Made by a program: the position numbers and the translations under genes
Shown: positions 35,500 to 48,222 of the stretch, one piece after another
How positions within the stretch are numbered: position 1 is the first letter of the stretch
Layout of the letters: each line of letters opens with the position of its first letter
The notes under the pieces: model-generated
Told to the model about the DNA's origin: nothing
Seen by the model: only the letters and a program-made list of their open reading frames with translations
The model's database searches: none
From: Climacium dendroides
Lineage: Eukaryota > Streptophyta > Bryopsida > Hypnales > Climaciaceae
Direction: 5' to 3'
NCBI GenBank assembly: GCA_950106755.1
Contig: OX467088.1
Location: forward strand, 9,904,001 to 9,968,000
DNA: 64,000 nt

Positions 35500-36960
35500 T
35501 AATCGTCATAGGCGGTGAGCTTGTCAAATTGTCTGTCTTGTCTATGTGTGTAATCAAGTAAAGCGAAGGAGACAAATAGTCAAGTTAATCAACTTCAGCT
35601 TTCATTTCATTCTTTGTATTCTGTCTAATTGCCATGAATTGTGTATGTAGGTCAAATTGACTTATTCATTTCTTGAACAAAGGTGTGTTTGTGTGAGCAT
35701 GTCAAATTGTTAATTGTGCTAGTGATTGGCTAGTTTTAGAGAGCATGACAATTAGCCAAGAATTGGCATTATCTATTATTTTGTTATCAATCTAATAGTC
35801 TTGTTGTGAGAGCATTGTTGAGTGAGATTTTGTAAGTATGATAACTTTAATTTAAGCCAATGATTGGCATTTTTTTCATGTTGATGTTTAGTCTATTTGT
35901 CAAGTTGAGAGGAAACTGTGTTAAAATTGTTATGTCAACTTTGATGTCAAATAGACGATGTTGTAGGGAGGAAAACAATTCTTAATTTGTGAATGAGAGC
36001 TTTGTTGTCGAGTCAATTAGTCAACAATCACATAGTGAAGAAATTAGTCAATGATTGACGATTTTATCTTTAATCTTTGTGAGAGCGTATGTGGTCAAAT
36101 TGTCAATGACTAAGAAGGCTGATTGAGGTCAAATGGACCATGGACATACAAAGTTGAAAGACAATTGGTTGTATTGATCAAATAGACATCTTTGGGTAAG
36201 TATTTCCTTGGATTTGTCAATTGTCTAATTGACGGTAAAAATTATTTTCTTGATCTAGTGTCCATAGTTAAGTTCTTTTTGTGATGATACTGATCTTTTA
36301 TATTTGCCATTGATTAGTGGTACTTAGACTTGAGTCAATAGCCTATTAGCCAACTATGTTAGGTGGTTTATAGTCAATTGGACTTTGTTAAGTGTTGGAT
36401 GTGATAGTCTTTTTGGTATATTCATGAGTGGAAACTTATATTTGAAGTCGAATAGATTGTGAGTGTTAAGCAAATTGACATACCAATGATTGGTGATGTT
36501 TTTTAAAATTCAATTTAAGGTCTAATAGACATGAATTCAGTTCTTGGTTGTGTTTTATGTTTAAGTTTCCAACAAAAAATATTTTAAGGGTTAATTTGAT
36601 GAATGTTGAATCACTAAATATCTAGTCCAATAGTCTAAATAAAGACAATTATTCATGCGTTTTTATTGATTTATCTAGGATGTTATGGTTCTATGTAAAC
36701 AATGGAACACCAAGGATTAATTATGGAAATATTTGTCTAATTAATTGAGTATGGTAATGATTGTCGTTGTAGTCAAATTGCCTGTCTTAAAGGAAAGATT
36801 ATTGAATGCAATATAAGGTTATGTAAGTAGTTGAAAGAGTCAAATAGACTAGTTGTTTGAAGTTAATATATAATGACAAATGGTTTATATGCAAAAGTAC
36901 TAAGCAAAGAAATGATTAATTTTTGGTGGTTGTAAGTCAATTAGATATGCTAACATATGG
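35500..36960. repeat. cluster C of degenerate dyads (GTCAAnTTGAC type)
   Basis: About 25-30 variants in 1.5 kb, for example GTCAAATTGTC, GTCAAATTGAC, GTCAAATAGAC, GTCAATTAGTC, GACAATTAGCC, GTCTAATTGAC. CCAATGATTGGC words are interspersed. Homologous to the start of 59440-61760: both share GAGAGCATGACAATTAGC, then GTGAGAGCATTGTT. No coding sequence. It directly precedes the NLR remnant. Confidence 0.75.
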
Positions 36961-37035
36961 TTGCCGGGAATAGTGCCCAAGAAATAAGAGATATTGGTAT
37001 ATCTATTTTGATTAATTTAGTTGATTAATCCCTAA

Positions 37036-38790
37036 TTGACATGTATTCAAATACATGATGTTCTACGAGACCTTGCAAATCACATCCCGAGCAAGGCTAA
37101 ACATGATGAATGGGCATCTCAATGTTATTTTCAAGTAGAAAAGGTATTTGAAACCTTTCCAACAATAAGAAAAGATGTCAAGATTGTGTCCTTGATAAGT
37201 TGTACCTTTCATGAGTTCCCCAACAACCTTGAATTACCAATTCTTCAAGTGTGTTTACTATAAAAGATTTTGCCTACAAAGGATATCAAGAGATTGGTGA
37301 TCCCCAAAGGCTTCTTCTCAAGTATGAAAGAGTTACAATTGTTGAACTTGTACAAATCTATTGGAGATAAATGTAAGCTTCTAAACTTTGAAGAATTGAC
37401 CTCCCTCACACACTTGGATTTGGAAGGTTGTAGATCTTTGACTCAACTTCCTATGGGTATCAAAGTATTGAAGTCTCTCATGCATTTGGATTTGTCACAA
37501 TGTTCATCCTTGACTCAACTTCTCAGGGGTATCAAAGAGTTGAAGTCTCTCACACACTTAAATTTGTCACAATGTTCAACCTTGATTCAACTTCCTAAGG
37601 GTATCAAAGAGTTGAAGTCTCTCATGCATTTGGATTTGCAAGGGTATTTATCCTTAACCTAGCTTCATGAAGATATCAAAGAGTTGAAGTCTCTTACGCA
37701 CTTGAATTTGTCATGGTATTCATCCTTGACTCAATTTCCTAAGGGTTTCAAAGTGTTGAAGTCTCTCATGCACTCGTATTTGCAAGGGTGTTCATCCTTG
37801 ATCTAACTTTTTGAAGGTATCACAGAGTTGAAGTCTTTTACACACTTATATATATCACAGTGTTCATCTTTGACTCAATTTCTCGAGGGTATCAAAGAGT
37901 TGAAGTCTCTCATACACTTGAATTTGTCATGGTGTTCATCTTTGACTCAACTTCCCGAAAGTATCAAAGAATAGAAGTCTCTCATGCACTTCGATTTGTC
38001 ACAGTGTTCATCCTTGATTTATTTTCCTAAGGATATCAAATAATTAAAGTCTCTCATACACTTAGATTTATCATGGTGTTCATCCTTAACTCAACTTCCC
38101 GAGGGTATTAAAGAGTTGAAGTCTCTTATGCACTTGTATTTGTCACAATGTTCATCTTTAATTCAACTTCCCGAGTGTGTTAAAGAGTTGAGGTCTCTCA
38201 CACACTTGGATTTATCATCGAGGTCATCTTTGACTCAACTTCCTAAAGGTATCAAAGAGTTGAAGTTTCTCACACTTGTATTTGGCATATTGTTCATCTT
38301 TGATTCAACTTCCTGAAGGCATCAAAGAGTTAAAGTCACTTACGCACTTCTATTTGCGAGGATGTTCATCTTTGATTCAACTTCCCAAGGGTATTAAAGA
38401 GTTGAAGTCTCTCATGTTCTTGTACTTACGAGGGTGTTCATCCTTGACGAGGGTATCAAAGAGTTGAAGTCTCTTATACACTTGGATTTGTGAGGGTGTT
38501 TGTCCTTGATTCAACTTCCCAAAGGTATTATAGAATTGAAGTCTCTCATATACTTGGATTTGGCATATTGTTCATCCTTGACTCAACTTCCTAAAGGTAT
38601 AAAAAAGTTGAAGCCTCTCATGCACTTGGATTTGAGAGGATGTTCATCCTTAATTCAACTTCCCAAGGACATCAAAGAGATGAAGTCTTTTACGCACTTG
38701 GATTTTGAGGGTGTTTGTTCTTGATGCAACATTCAAAAGATATCTAAAAGTTGAATTTTCTCATGCATTTAGATTTATGAGGGTTTTCAT
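37036..38790 (+). pseudogene. NLR immune receptor remnant with 72-bp LRR array
   Basis: The first part reads IHDVLRDLANHIPSKAKHDEW, the MHD-type motif that ends the NB-ARC domain, then VKIVSLISCTF and FPNNLELPILQVCLL before a stop at 37261. Frame resumes with KDIKRLVIPKGFFSSMKELQLLNLY and then about nineteen 24-residue repeats of the type GIKELKSLTHLDLSQCSSLTQLPK, each 72 bp. Stops interrupt the array (near 37660, 37804, 37970, 38040), and frameshifts occur near 38270 and 38455. The coiled-coil or TIR part and the P-loop are absent: upstream lies only non-coding motif cluster. NLRs are intracellular immune sensors; this copy cannot make one. The near-uniform unit length suggests repeat expansion by unequal exchange before decay. 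Confidence 0.9.
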
Positions 38791-41700
38791 CTTTGACTCA
38801 ACTTTGTAAGAGTGTAAGAGACTACCATGATAAACAATAATAAGTGATATCTTTTGGTATGCAAGTACCTTGTTACTTTTTAAAAGCTATGAGTATAAAA
38901 AATTCAATTGGATATTCATTAAATATAATAAATTTTAAAAAAAAATTATCAAAAATTTAGCCCCATTTTCATTTGACTAGTGGCTTGATTATTTTGGCCT
39001 TGTGTGAGTTGTAACACTCATAGAAAAATATGAGTTTTTGACTACAATCTTAGTTGTTTAGGATGTCAACAATTACATGTGTATTAGTATTTGGAATCAT
39101 TGTAGATTGGTCAATGACTAGTCATTCAGATCATTCAAGTTGTAGAAGACAAAAGGGTTATATTTCATCTTCACAAGCTTAGTAGATCATTAAGATGAGG
39201 AGTACAAGTAGACATATGTAGGCTAATTGAGTCACCAAATGGAGTTACAACTTAGAAGTTGAATCTATCCTTCCAAGCTTGTACAATCATAGTTAGTAGG
39301 TAAATTTCTTTCATGCATGTAGTTGCTAACTGTTTTGCAACTACAATGATACTATCCATATGTCACTAAGGACTCAAACTTGTTTTTGTTTTTGTTTTGC
39401 ACCGCATTCATTAGTAGATTTTATAAAAGAAAAATCCCTCAAAAGAATGATAGACAACAAATGGCGAAGTATTTATAGTCACTACAAAATTTTGCCCTTA
39501 AAAGATTAGAATGACTAAAGTACTCCAATCTCTCACTATTAGGCAAGTTAGGAGTTTTAAATCTTAAGTGCTCCAACATCCAATTTCTAGACAATGAATA
39601 GAGTTATATTCTTGTTTTTTTTTCATTATTGCTTGGATGGAAGTCATCCCAATTTTTGAAGATACTTCATCAAGTTCTTATCCTATCTAGTAGTTGGATG
39701 TGGTGTTAGTAGGATACATATTTTACAAATAAAATTACAAATGTGGAACTTTGTCAAGTGATTAACTAAGCCAAAATTACATTAATTATAGTTCAAAATA
39801 GGATTTGCAAAAATGATGTGACAAATTTTAAGAAGACAAAAATTTCAAAAAATCACCATGTTAAGGAAACATAAATTTCAAATCCATTGCAATAAGTTTT
39901 ATTACATTGATAATATTTTGTTTCTAATTGAATTTAGAAGGAATTTTAAAATTTTTGTTTCAAAATTTATAAATTATATTGGTAAAAGCATTAGTGAATC
40001 TACCCATATGGATGGAATCTAAAACTCTAAATCTATAACTCTTATTCATAAATCAATTCCAAAATGTTCTTCCAAATAGTGCTTTATAATGATTTTTCCC
40101 AAACCATCAATTTTGGAGATGACTCTGGATGTTTAGGGGTTAAACAAAGCATAGGTCTAGTGTGCAATAATACAAAGGATCAAGTGCAAAACATGCTTTT
40201 CTAATTACAACCAAGTCTAAACCTCTCATGTATATGTCAAAAACTTGGTTGAAAGACGAGTCTCAATATTCTATATGATATAAGTCCTTTAGGTTGAAAA
40301 AAGCTCATTCTCTTCCTTTATATTAGATTAAATCAAAATTATTAGCCATTGACTGTAAGAAAAGGCTAAAAATTAGAATCAACCTTGTAGAATCTAAACT
40401 CAAGAAATATGAAGAAAAGCACAACTGAAGACTAAAGATAGGTGCTTTTAAAATTAAAATATGCCAAGAGCCTAACGATACAATTGATTTGTCAAGATTC
40501 CACACCAACTAAAAGATTTCCTATCCATCTAATATAACAACCTAACCTTCTTATGGAAAGAACAAAGTAAAAATACGAGCATTCACTTAGTATATAGGGA
40601 CCTTTAGAGATTGCATATAAATTTTTGAACTTTTTGGATTTCAAAAATTAGTTTAGTCAACTGCTATAACTAGCTTTGGTAAACTTTTAGAAATTAACCA
40701 ACTTGTAGTAAAATTTTTTGTAAAAATTAGGGTAACGTTTGTAGTTGCAGTAAAGTGCCTCAATAAGTTTTAGAGCATTGTGACACCAACAAAGATCCAA
40801 ATAGACAACCTCAAAATTTTTAAATGAAATTTATTCATTAAAATTAATGTAATTTTCTATCTTTAAACAACATTTCAAAAATCATGTCAAAAATTGAGGT
40901 CATATAAGCTTAGGGTAGTTGCAAGAAAGGCCAAACAGTTTTGGTAGCTTTTTGCAGTGTACTTCTGATCTTTTGGGGAGTACCTTGAAATTAGATTTCT
41001 TTTTAATTATAAAAAATAAGTGCAATGTATAAACCTTTAAGCAGAAGGTACCCTAGGAAGGAAAAGCATAGAAAAATTTCTAAGTAGGAGAACTAGAAAA
41101 GTGCAAAATCTCAAGAAAATAGGTACTTTGACATTTTAATTTGTAAAAAATAAGACATATATTTTTTAAAGAAAATAAAAATTATCCATGTAGGAAAACT
41201 TTATGATGAAGAGATTTTACCAAAAGAATGATCTCAAAACCATCTTCAATGTCCAGAAGTGTTCTCATAAGGGAGTCCTATTAGCACACATATAGAGGGC
41301 ATTAAATAATGTATTCTTCAGTTTCTTTTAGTAGACATGTGCCCATCTAGTGTGGGAATGGCCTAAAGAAACTTCAACTCTACATCATTATTTTTTGATA
41401 CTCTACAGTATTAAAAAACCCTAAACCCTAAAAGTGACAAATCAGCTAAATTGAAATTTAATTATAAAAAGTTTTTCAAAATTTCTTAAAAAATAAGTAA
41501 TCTCAACACTTCCAAATTAGCCATCTTCAATGAAAATTTCATGTACACGGTCTTCATTTTTCAAAAGTTATGGCCAATGACAACTCTAGGAGGCTAATTA
41601 TGATGCAAAATAGGATTAGTCTTTCTTGCAATCACCCCTATTCAAAATCCAACCTAAAGTTCCCGAGGGTATTTGACCTTCTCCCAAACAATGATGCCAA

Positions 41701-42839
41701 GGCTTTTAACTACAGTCTTTTTGGAGAAATTGGTTAATTTTTTATTTTTCAACTTTTTCCTTGTTTATTTAAGACCTTTTGCTTGAAGCTTGAATTCAAA
41801 TATTTTAAATTTGATCATCCTTGGAAGGTAATAGGGTCTTTCATTTTTTGAAATGTAAAACATTTGAGTATCTACTAGTTGACACCAAACCTTGCAAAGT
41901 AATGCATGAAGTATTTCTTTTGAGTGCATGTGATAGACATTCATCAAATATACACTATTCTAAATAACGTTCATTGTATTAAATTGTGAGTGTGTCTTAA
42001 ATAAATTGTCATTTAGTAAAATCCACACATAAATTATAAAAGTGGTACATTTGACAAGATGTTGGATATGGATCCTTGGTTGAAAATAGCAACATCCTAA
42101 ATGTTGGATATGGATCCTTGGTTGGGAATGGGTGGTTCTACCGTAGTGCAATTGAAATCTTGAACAACCTTACAATCTTTGCATGGTTAGAGAAGTTTCT
42201 CTAATCATGGCACACAAACTATATGCAAAATCTCTAAACCCTAAATTATACAATTAAGTACATCTAGGCACCTACATAAAATCCCTCAAGTTTTAAAGAT
42301 AATAAATGCACATGATATTGTTTGCATCACTTTCATGGTAACAAAAGCATGAGTGATTTACTAGAGATGTATAAAGCTATGGAAAGACCTATGGGTACAA
42401 GAATAAACTTTATTGATATCAAATCTAAATCAGTGTATAAATTTCTTATGTTACTCAATGCATTGCAACATAACACTACCAAAGAAATCTGAAAAGAGTA
42501 TCCACTCAAATTTTTCTTCCCAAAACACCTTTGGCTTTCTTTAATTAGATTATAGTATCCTTGATTCAAGAAAAAAGAGACTTGATATCACCTAGAACAA
42601 ACAAACCAACAAAAGTTTATGATAATAAAAATAATGCTAAACTTTAATACCTTGAATCATGTTTAAATCCAAAAGAACCAATGTGCTAAATTTAGCAACA
42701 TAACAATTTCAAGTAGGTACACGAATTTGGAGATTTCCATGTTTTTGGCCCAAACTTTAATAGATGGTGTTAACAAGGAATATCTTTCATGTGCACTAGA
42801 ATTTGGGACATTTGAAAATATGAGTCAAAATTATGGCTT
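38791..42839. other. AT-rich spacer, no gene
   Basis: No supported frame. A 42-bp direct repeat is at 42059-42124 (ATGTTGGATATGGATCCTTG twice). A GGGGTTAA word near 40136 may be a TTAA-element end. Confidence 0.45.
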
Positions 42840-43571
42840 AATGTGTTATTTTTTTTTATCATAAATGGGCAATCTGGACAAATAAGAAAAAAATCATTTT
42901 TTTCATAAACAAACATTTGAAATTGGATTTTTTGATTCATGTATACATAAAATGCTTTTAATCATTCCATTTTGATCAAGGAGTCCAAAATTATGAGGAG
43001 TTTTAGTTTGCAGGCACTTATGCATTCTCCACTCTAAAATAAACTTTGAAGTCCTTAATTCAATTTTCAATATTTTTTGTAAAAAATAAAATCATAGGAT
43101 GTAGATTGTTTACTACAACATTGCAACCATTGGGATTGACATTTTTTAATTCCATAAAAAAATTCTTAACAATTTTATATTTTGAATCATTCTCTACATC
43201 ATTCTAATTACTATTTTTTTCTTATATGTTGTGGAAATTTTTCAAGCATATGGCCAACTTGCCTTGAAGAATGAATCCAAAAAAGCACCACCAACATGGA
43301 CATTTTTTCATACAAATGTGACCTCGTAAAGTGTAGCTACCCAATTTTTTGCATAACCACAAAAATGATTCCTTTGAATTTGAAAGCTCATATCTTGCAA
43401 TCCATGAGGTGGAAATTTATGAAATTTTTTTGCATGTTTTCAAGTCAACATACTATAAGTCCTATAGTTATATGTTTCCAAAAATATTTTTTTTTCCAAA
43501 ATTTGTTACTTCTACTAGAATTGCAATTTTGTAGTGCTTTTGATGAAAACGTAGTCAAGGAACTTTAGGGG
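42840..43571. repeat. dispersed TTAA-type repeat, member 1
   Basis: Shares GAGGAGTTTTAGTTTGCA, TCTACTCTAAAATAAAC-like words, GTAGATTGTTTACTACAACA and TTGCCTTGAAGAATGAATCC with about 46357-47280 and 57470-58200. Its right end reads GGAACTTTAGGGG followed by TTAA at 43572-43575. No coding content. Confidence 0.65.
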
Positions 43572-43575
43572 TTAA

Positions 43576-46352
43576 TAGTGTTTACTGCAATTTTCTTTTG
43601 TATTAAATAAGCAAAGTGACCATAAATGGAAATAATCTACTCACAAAATTTATATGTGCTCAAACCCTCAAACACAATGAGTTCCAAAAACAAAAACAAA
43701 AAAATGAAACACCCAATTTGTCATCCACACACTCCATTTAACAATTAGTTAGGATTTAGCCAAAAACATCACCCCAAAACAAAAAATATTTATTATATTT
43801 GATATATTATTGGTATCTTCCTACTAATTTATCTTTGTATGTGACCATCAACTTTGGATTTTTTCAAAATCAATTGCAACAAGAAGGATTTCAAGTTTTT
43901 TTAGGAACAAATCAATGGTAGAGGTTCAAATTGATAAAAGTCTTATTTTTAATCAATGGTATAGGGATGGAATTTATGTTTCTTTAATTCTAGATCAACA
44001 ATGTAGGACTTTTCAAAATCAATTTAGTATACAAGCAAGTTTGAGTGGGGTTGTTTGCATCTTTTTGCCTCATTGTAATTTCTTAAAATTTATGTTGGTA
44101 GAAACAATATCCTATTGAATTCATTACTTCAAAAAGAAAATTCTATAGTGATACGAATTTTGTAATGATGAAAAATAATTAGAAGGGGAGTTATTTCAAA
44201 TAAATAGTATTCAATATTCCCTCTCAATTGACTCATTAATTATTTAAAATAAGAAGATTTATAACTAATAAAGCAAAGTTTTTAAAGTGTGGTTTCTAGT
44301 CTAATTGCAAAATTTGAAAACTTTTGAAAATTCAATATTTTTTGGGAATTTGAAATTTAGGCCAACATTTATGGTTAGCTAATTTTATAATATTAAAATG
44401 ACATGATAACTTTAGTTTATACCATCATGTTATAACCTATAATATATACCTATAGTGAAATTTTCATATACTTTAAATATATTTTGTAATTAATATAATT
44501 TTTTTTACCTTTTCCTCAAAGAATTAACAACAATTTCCAATTTTTATGAATGAAAGAAGACATATAATTACATATCTAAGAAATACAAAACTAAATTTTC
44601 ATTCATATAAAAGTGCAAAAAAGTAGCAAACAAAGTGATAGATTAAGAAGCCTAAATATGAGGTCATGGGTTGTCTTTTGAGGGTTAATTTACACATAAA
44701 GTATTTTTTTTACATCATTTCAATAAATATTTTAGAATTTATAATTTAAAAAAAATTCAATGTCAAATCAAGATTCTAAAATTACATTCTAAAATAAGAT
44801 AAAATAATTTTATTCAATTGTACAAATTGAATTCCATACAAAAGCATTTGAACCATTCAATATGAAATAATGAAGTAAAAATTATAAAGACTTTTATTTT
44901 GCAAGTAAGAAAGATATAAAAATAAATTTATAATTTTTTTAAATTTAATTTTCAAAAATTACATTGAAACTAGAAAACAATACTTGTTGTTTATCAATGT
45001 TCCTACTATTTTAATTAATAATTTTTACTTTTTGTAAAAATTTCTAGTAGTTTTCTTTTTCATCAAGTATCTCCTAATTAATAATTTTTTTAATATGTAT
45101 AAAAAGGTGTTTTTGTTTAAATTTATTTTATAAATATTTTCAATCTATTTTCCAACAACCAATATGGGATTACATGTGTGGGTACTTTATTCCCACCCTT
45201 GGAATAACACAAACACAATTAAGTTAGTAAGTTACTTTGTCGTATGAAAATTCTAGTGGGTGTCTAAAATATGTAATCTAGTTACACCTCCTATCAATTG
45301 ATCTTTAGTTGTTGATTTCTTCCTACACTTTCCTTGTGGCAAATACTAATCAATTCAAAAAAATTAGTAACATGCCTAGTTTTGGCTACGACAACCAAAA
45401 CTAGGGGCTAATGTGGATTAGTCAAGTGAAAAAGTTAGGTAGCCTAAGTTGTAGGGTTGATTTTGCCCTTTCATAATTGTAAAAAAATCTAGTTTTGACC
45501 TAATTCCCTAGAAGATATTTGTGGATGAAGTTTGCCCCTTAAACTAACCTCGTGACTAACCTCTAAAACTTCATCTATCAATTTCTAATGCTTTAGCTAA
45601 TGAAATTTGCTTTTAGTTTTTGGATTATTTTTTATTTTTAATTGTCTATCTATATTTTGAATTTGACTTAGTTTGGTCAACTTTGGTTGACTTTCATCTA
45701 ATTCCCCCTTACTTTTGTTTTAAACTTCATTCTACTCTAACTTCTTGAATATTCATTTAATTCTTGATATTAAACTAGTTCTGGAACCCTAGGAATATTT
45801 TTTCCAAGATTCTATTTCTAATGCTTTCTATTCCTTTACTCTAAATAGAAATTTCATAGATTTTTTCATATTGCAACTAGTGTTTTTTTTTAGTTTATGA
45901 TTAAACTATGGATTTTTGAAGTGTTGCAAGTTGGTGTGAATATATATGTTCAAAAAAATCAGATTTGAGGTATAGTTACTTTATACATACTTTTTATGGT
46001 ATGAATTGTTTTGTAGGTGATACTATTCTAAACCCACACTAATAGGTCCACACTTGAGGAAATCACTCCAAATAAATTTAACTCCTTAAAAATAAGGGAG
46101 TAGTCTAGATTTCCAAAATTGTGAAGATATACTATAAAACTACAAAAATGCAACTTAGAATAATAACTTAATGATAACTCCCAAACAATAGTTGTAGGAT
46201 ATAATCTATAGCCATACAATAAGATCAATTACTTTGCAAATTAATATTTTCAATAAATTTTGAAGTCAAAATCTAATAGTTCCTTTTGTAATTTGTTGTA
46301 GATTGAATATTTGTGATTTTTTCAAGTATTTATTTCCTTTAAGTTCAAAATA
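43576..46352. other. AT-rich spacer, no gene
   Basis: Very high A+T, no frame with a domain, no clear element boundaries. Confidence 0.45.
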
Positions 46353-46356
46353 TTAA

Positions 46357-47280
46357 CCCCCAAAGGACCAAACTATGGATTTTTTTTGGCAATATAGCAA
46401 TTTTGGGTAATTCACTATGAGTAGAATTTTTATTTTTTTATCTTAAATTTTCAGTACACAACATGTGTACAAGTTTATTTTTCAAAGACCAACAAGTTTC
46501 ATAACTTTTGACTAAATGGTTGAAAATTTATTGTTTGAAATGTAGTTTTTTCTTAATTAAAGCAATTTGGGTCCCGTAAAAAAAATCAAAAATTTGAATT
46601 ATTTTTCCCCTAGATTTATATATACATGGAAAGTTTTCAATCATTCCATTTTAACTAATGAGATGAATGTTATGAGGAGTTTTAGTTTGCAAGCAAACAT
46701 GGATTTTCTACTCTAAAATAAACATTGAAGTCCTTTACTTAACTCAGTTTTCAATATTTTTTGAAAACAATAAAATTATTGGATTTAGATTGTTTATCAC
46801 AACATTACAACCATTGGAATTAGCATTTTTCAAGTTGATAACAAAATTCTCAACAATTTAATATTTTGAATCATTCTCTATTTCTTTTTATGCACTATTT
46901 TCTTTTTGTACATTGTACAATTTCAAATGATTAAAATGTTTTCAAGCACATAGTCAACTTCAAGAATGAATTGAAAGAAGCACTACCCATGTATACAAAT
47001 GTAACCTTGTGAAATACAACTACCCTTTTTTTTTGCAAGGCAAAAAAATAATTTCTATCAATTCCCTAGAAATCAAATACTATACTTGTGCCAATTTTAA
47101 GTATATATCTATAATCCTACCAACATGGACTAAAGTTTTTCAACGAATGCAAATAAATTCTAAGGTAACTACACTGTACTGCTGGTTGTTTTTCAAATTG
47201 AGCTCTACTAATTTTTACCTTAAATGTACAACTTCTATTCATCAGAGCAAAGATTTGTTTGTAAGCATAATTTGCTAAAA
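46357..47280. repeat. dispersed TTAA-type repeat, member 2
   Basis: Starts CCCCCAAAGGACCAAAC directly after TTAA (46353-46356). Matches 57470-58200 and, in part, 42840-43571 and the arms of the foldback at 13290-14335. Its last third (about 47080-47330) also matches about 62340-62590. Confidence 0.65.
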
Positions 47281-47809
47281 GATAATACCAAAAAATTGAA
47301 GGAATATTTGAAAATCATTCTTGTCTTTTTAGTAAATGACAAACAATCACTAAATTATTAAATTACTACAAAATAATTCACATTGTCAAATGAATAAATG
47401 AATAATCCTTGGATGCAAATAGCTTTATAAGTGCAAGGAAATGAAATTAGGGCACTCCCATATCAAATGACAAAGTTTGTTCGTATTTTAAACATTGGCA
47501 AAATACAATGAAATTACAACCTTTCCTTTATATTTTCTAGAAAAAAAATAAAAAGCCTCCTAAAAAGCCATCCAATCCTACTATCGAATAGAAAAGATTA
47601 CTTACTTTCCAAAAACATTCATGACAATTTCAAGGATCATTCAAAAACATTCGTGAGAACTTTAATGAACATTCAATTCAATTAGGCTACTACGGTAAGA
47701 CAAATAGCACTTTCGTGCATGTAGGCTTTTAGAAGGGTAAAAGGCGCATACTTTAAAGGCTCATACTTTAAAGCTAAACCGAGAATCTCACACCTTCAAT
47801 TAGGGTTTA

Positions 47810-48222
47810 GTTTCGAAAGCCTTCGGCATTGCAGTAGCTTTGTTCGTCCCAGAAAGGCCCTTCTCGAGCATGCCCGAAATTAGGATTTATCTCCGTGGGA
47901 TCGCAGCAGTGCAGTCTGTCCATTGAAGCCTTGTCTTGTGTATGATATAATGCTTGACTTGTTTCCCAAATGCCAGAAATTAGGGCTTGTAGTCGCAAGC
48001 CTCCAAGATTGCAGTAATCTGTAATATAAATGCTTCTCTTGTCTCCGAAACGCAAGAAATCAGGGTTCTATATTCGCAAGTCTCCGAGATTGCAATTGTC
48101 TGACCTTCAAAGCGCCTGCGCCCCGAAACTCAGGGATTGCTGGAGTCCGTCCCCCGAAAGCGCCATCGACCCAAATTAGGGTTGGTTTTCGGACGCCTTC
48201 AAGGTCTCGGATCCCTCTCCCC
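47810..48222 (-). repeat. short tandem repeats in the TauD 3' flank, copy 2
   Basis: Repeated GCTTCTCTTGTCTCCGAAACG, GCCAGAAATTAGGGCTTGTA and CGCAAGCCTCCAAGATTGCA words in units of roughly 65-90 bp, corresponding to 30590-30935. Confidence 0.7.

Larger units (their letters stand above)
30070..37000. repeat. segmental duplication, copy 1
   Basis: Colinear with 47340-61800. Matching blocks: 30090-33870 with 47360-51105 (the TauD gene and both flanks), 33874-34195 with 51740-52065, 34200-34500 with 52880-53130, 34938-35140 with 55420-55620, and 35500-36960 with 59440-61000. The differences in length come from insertions in copy 2. The start also matches about 62600 onward (copy 3). Confidence 0.85.

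Noticed and set aside
38116..38724. Several short LRR genes
   Set aside because: They are pieces of one decayed NLR array separated by stops and frameshifts, not independent genes.
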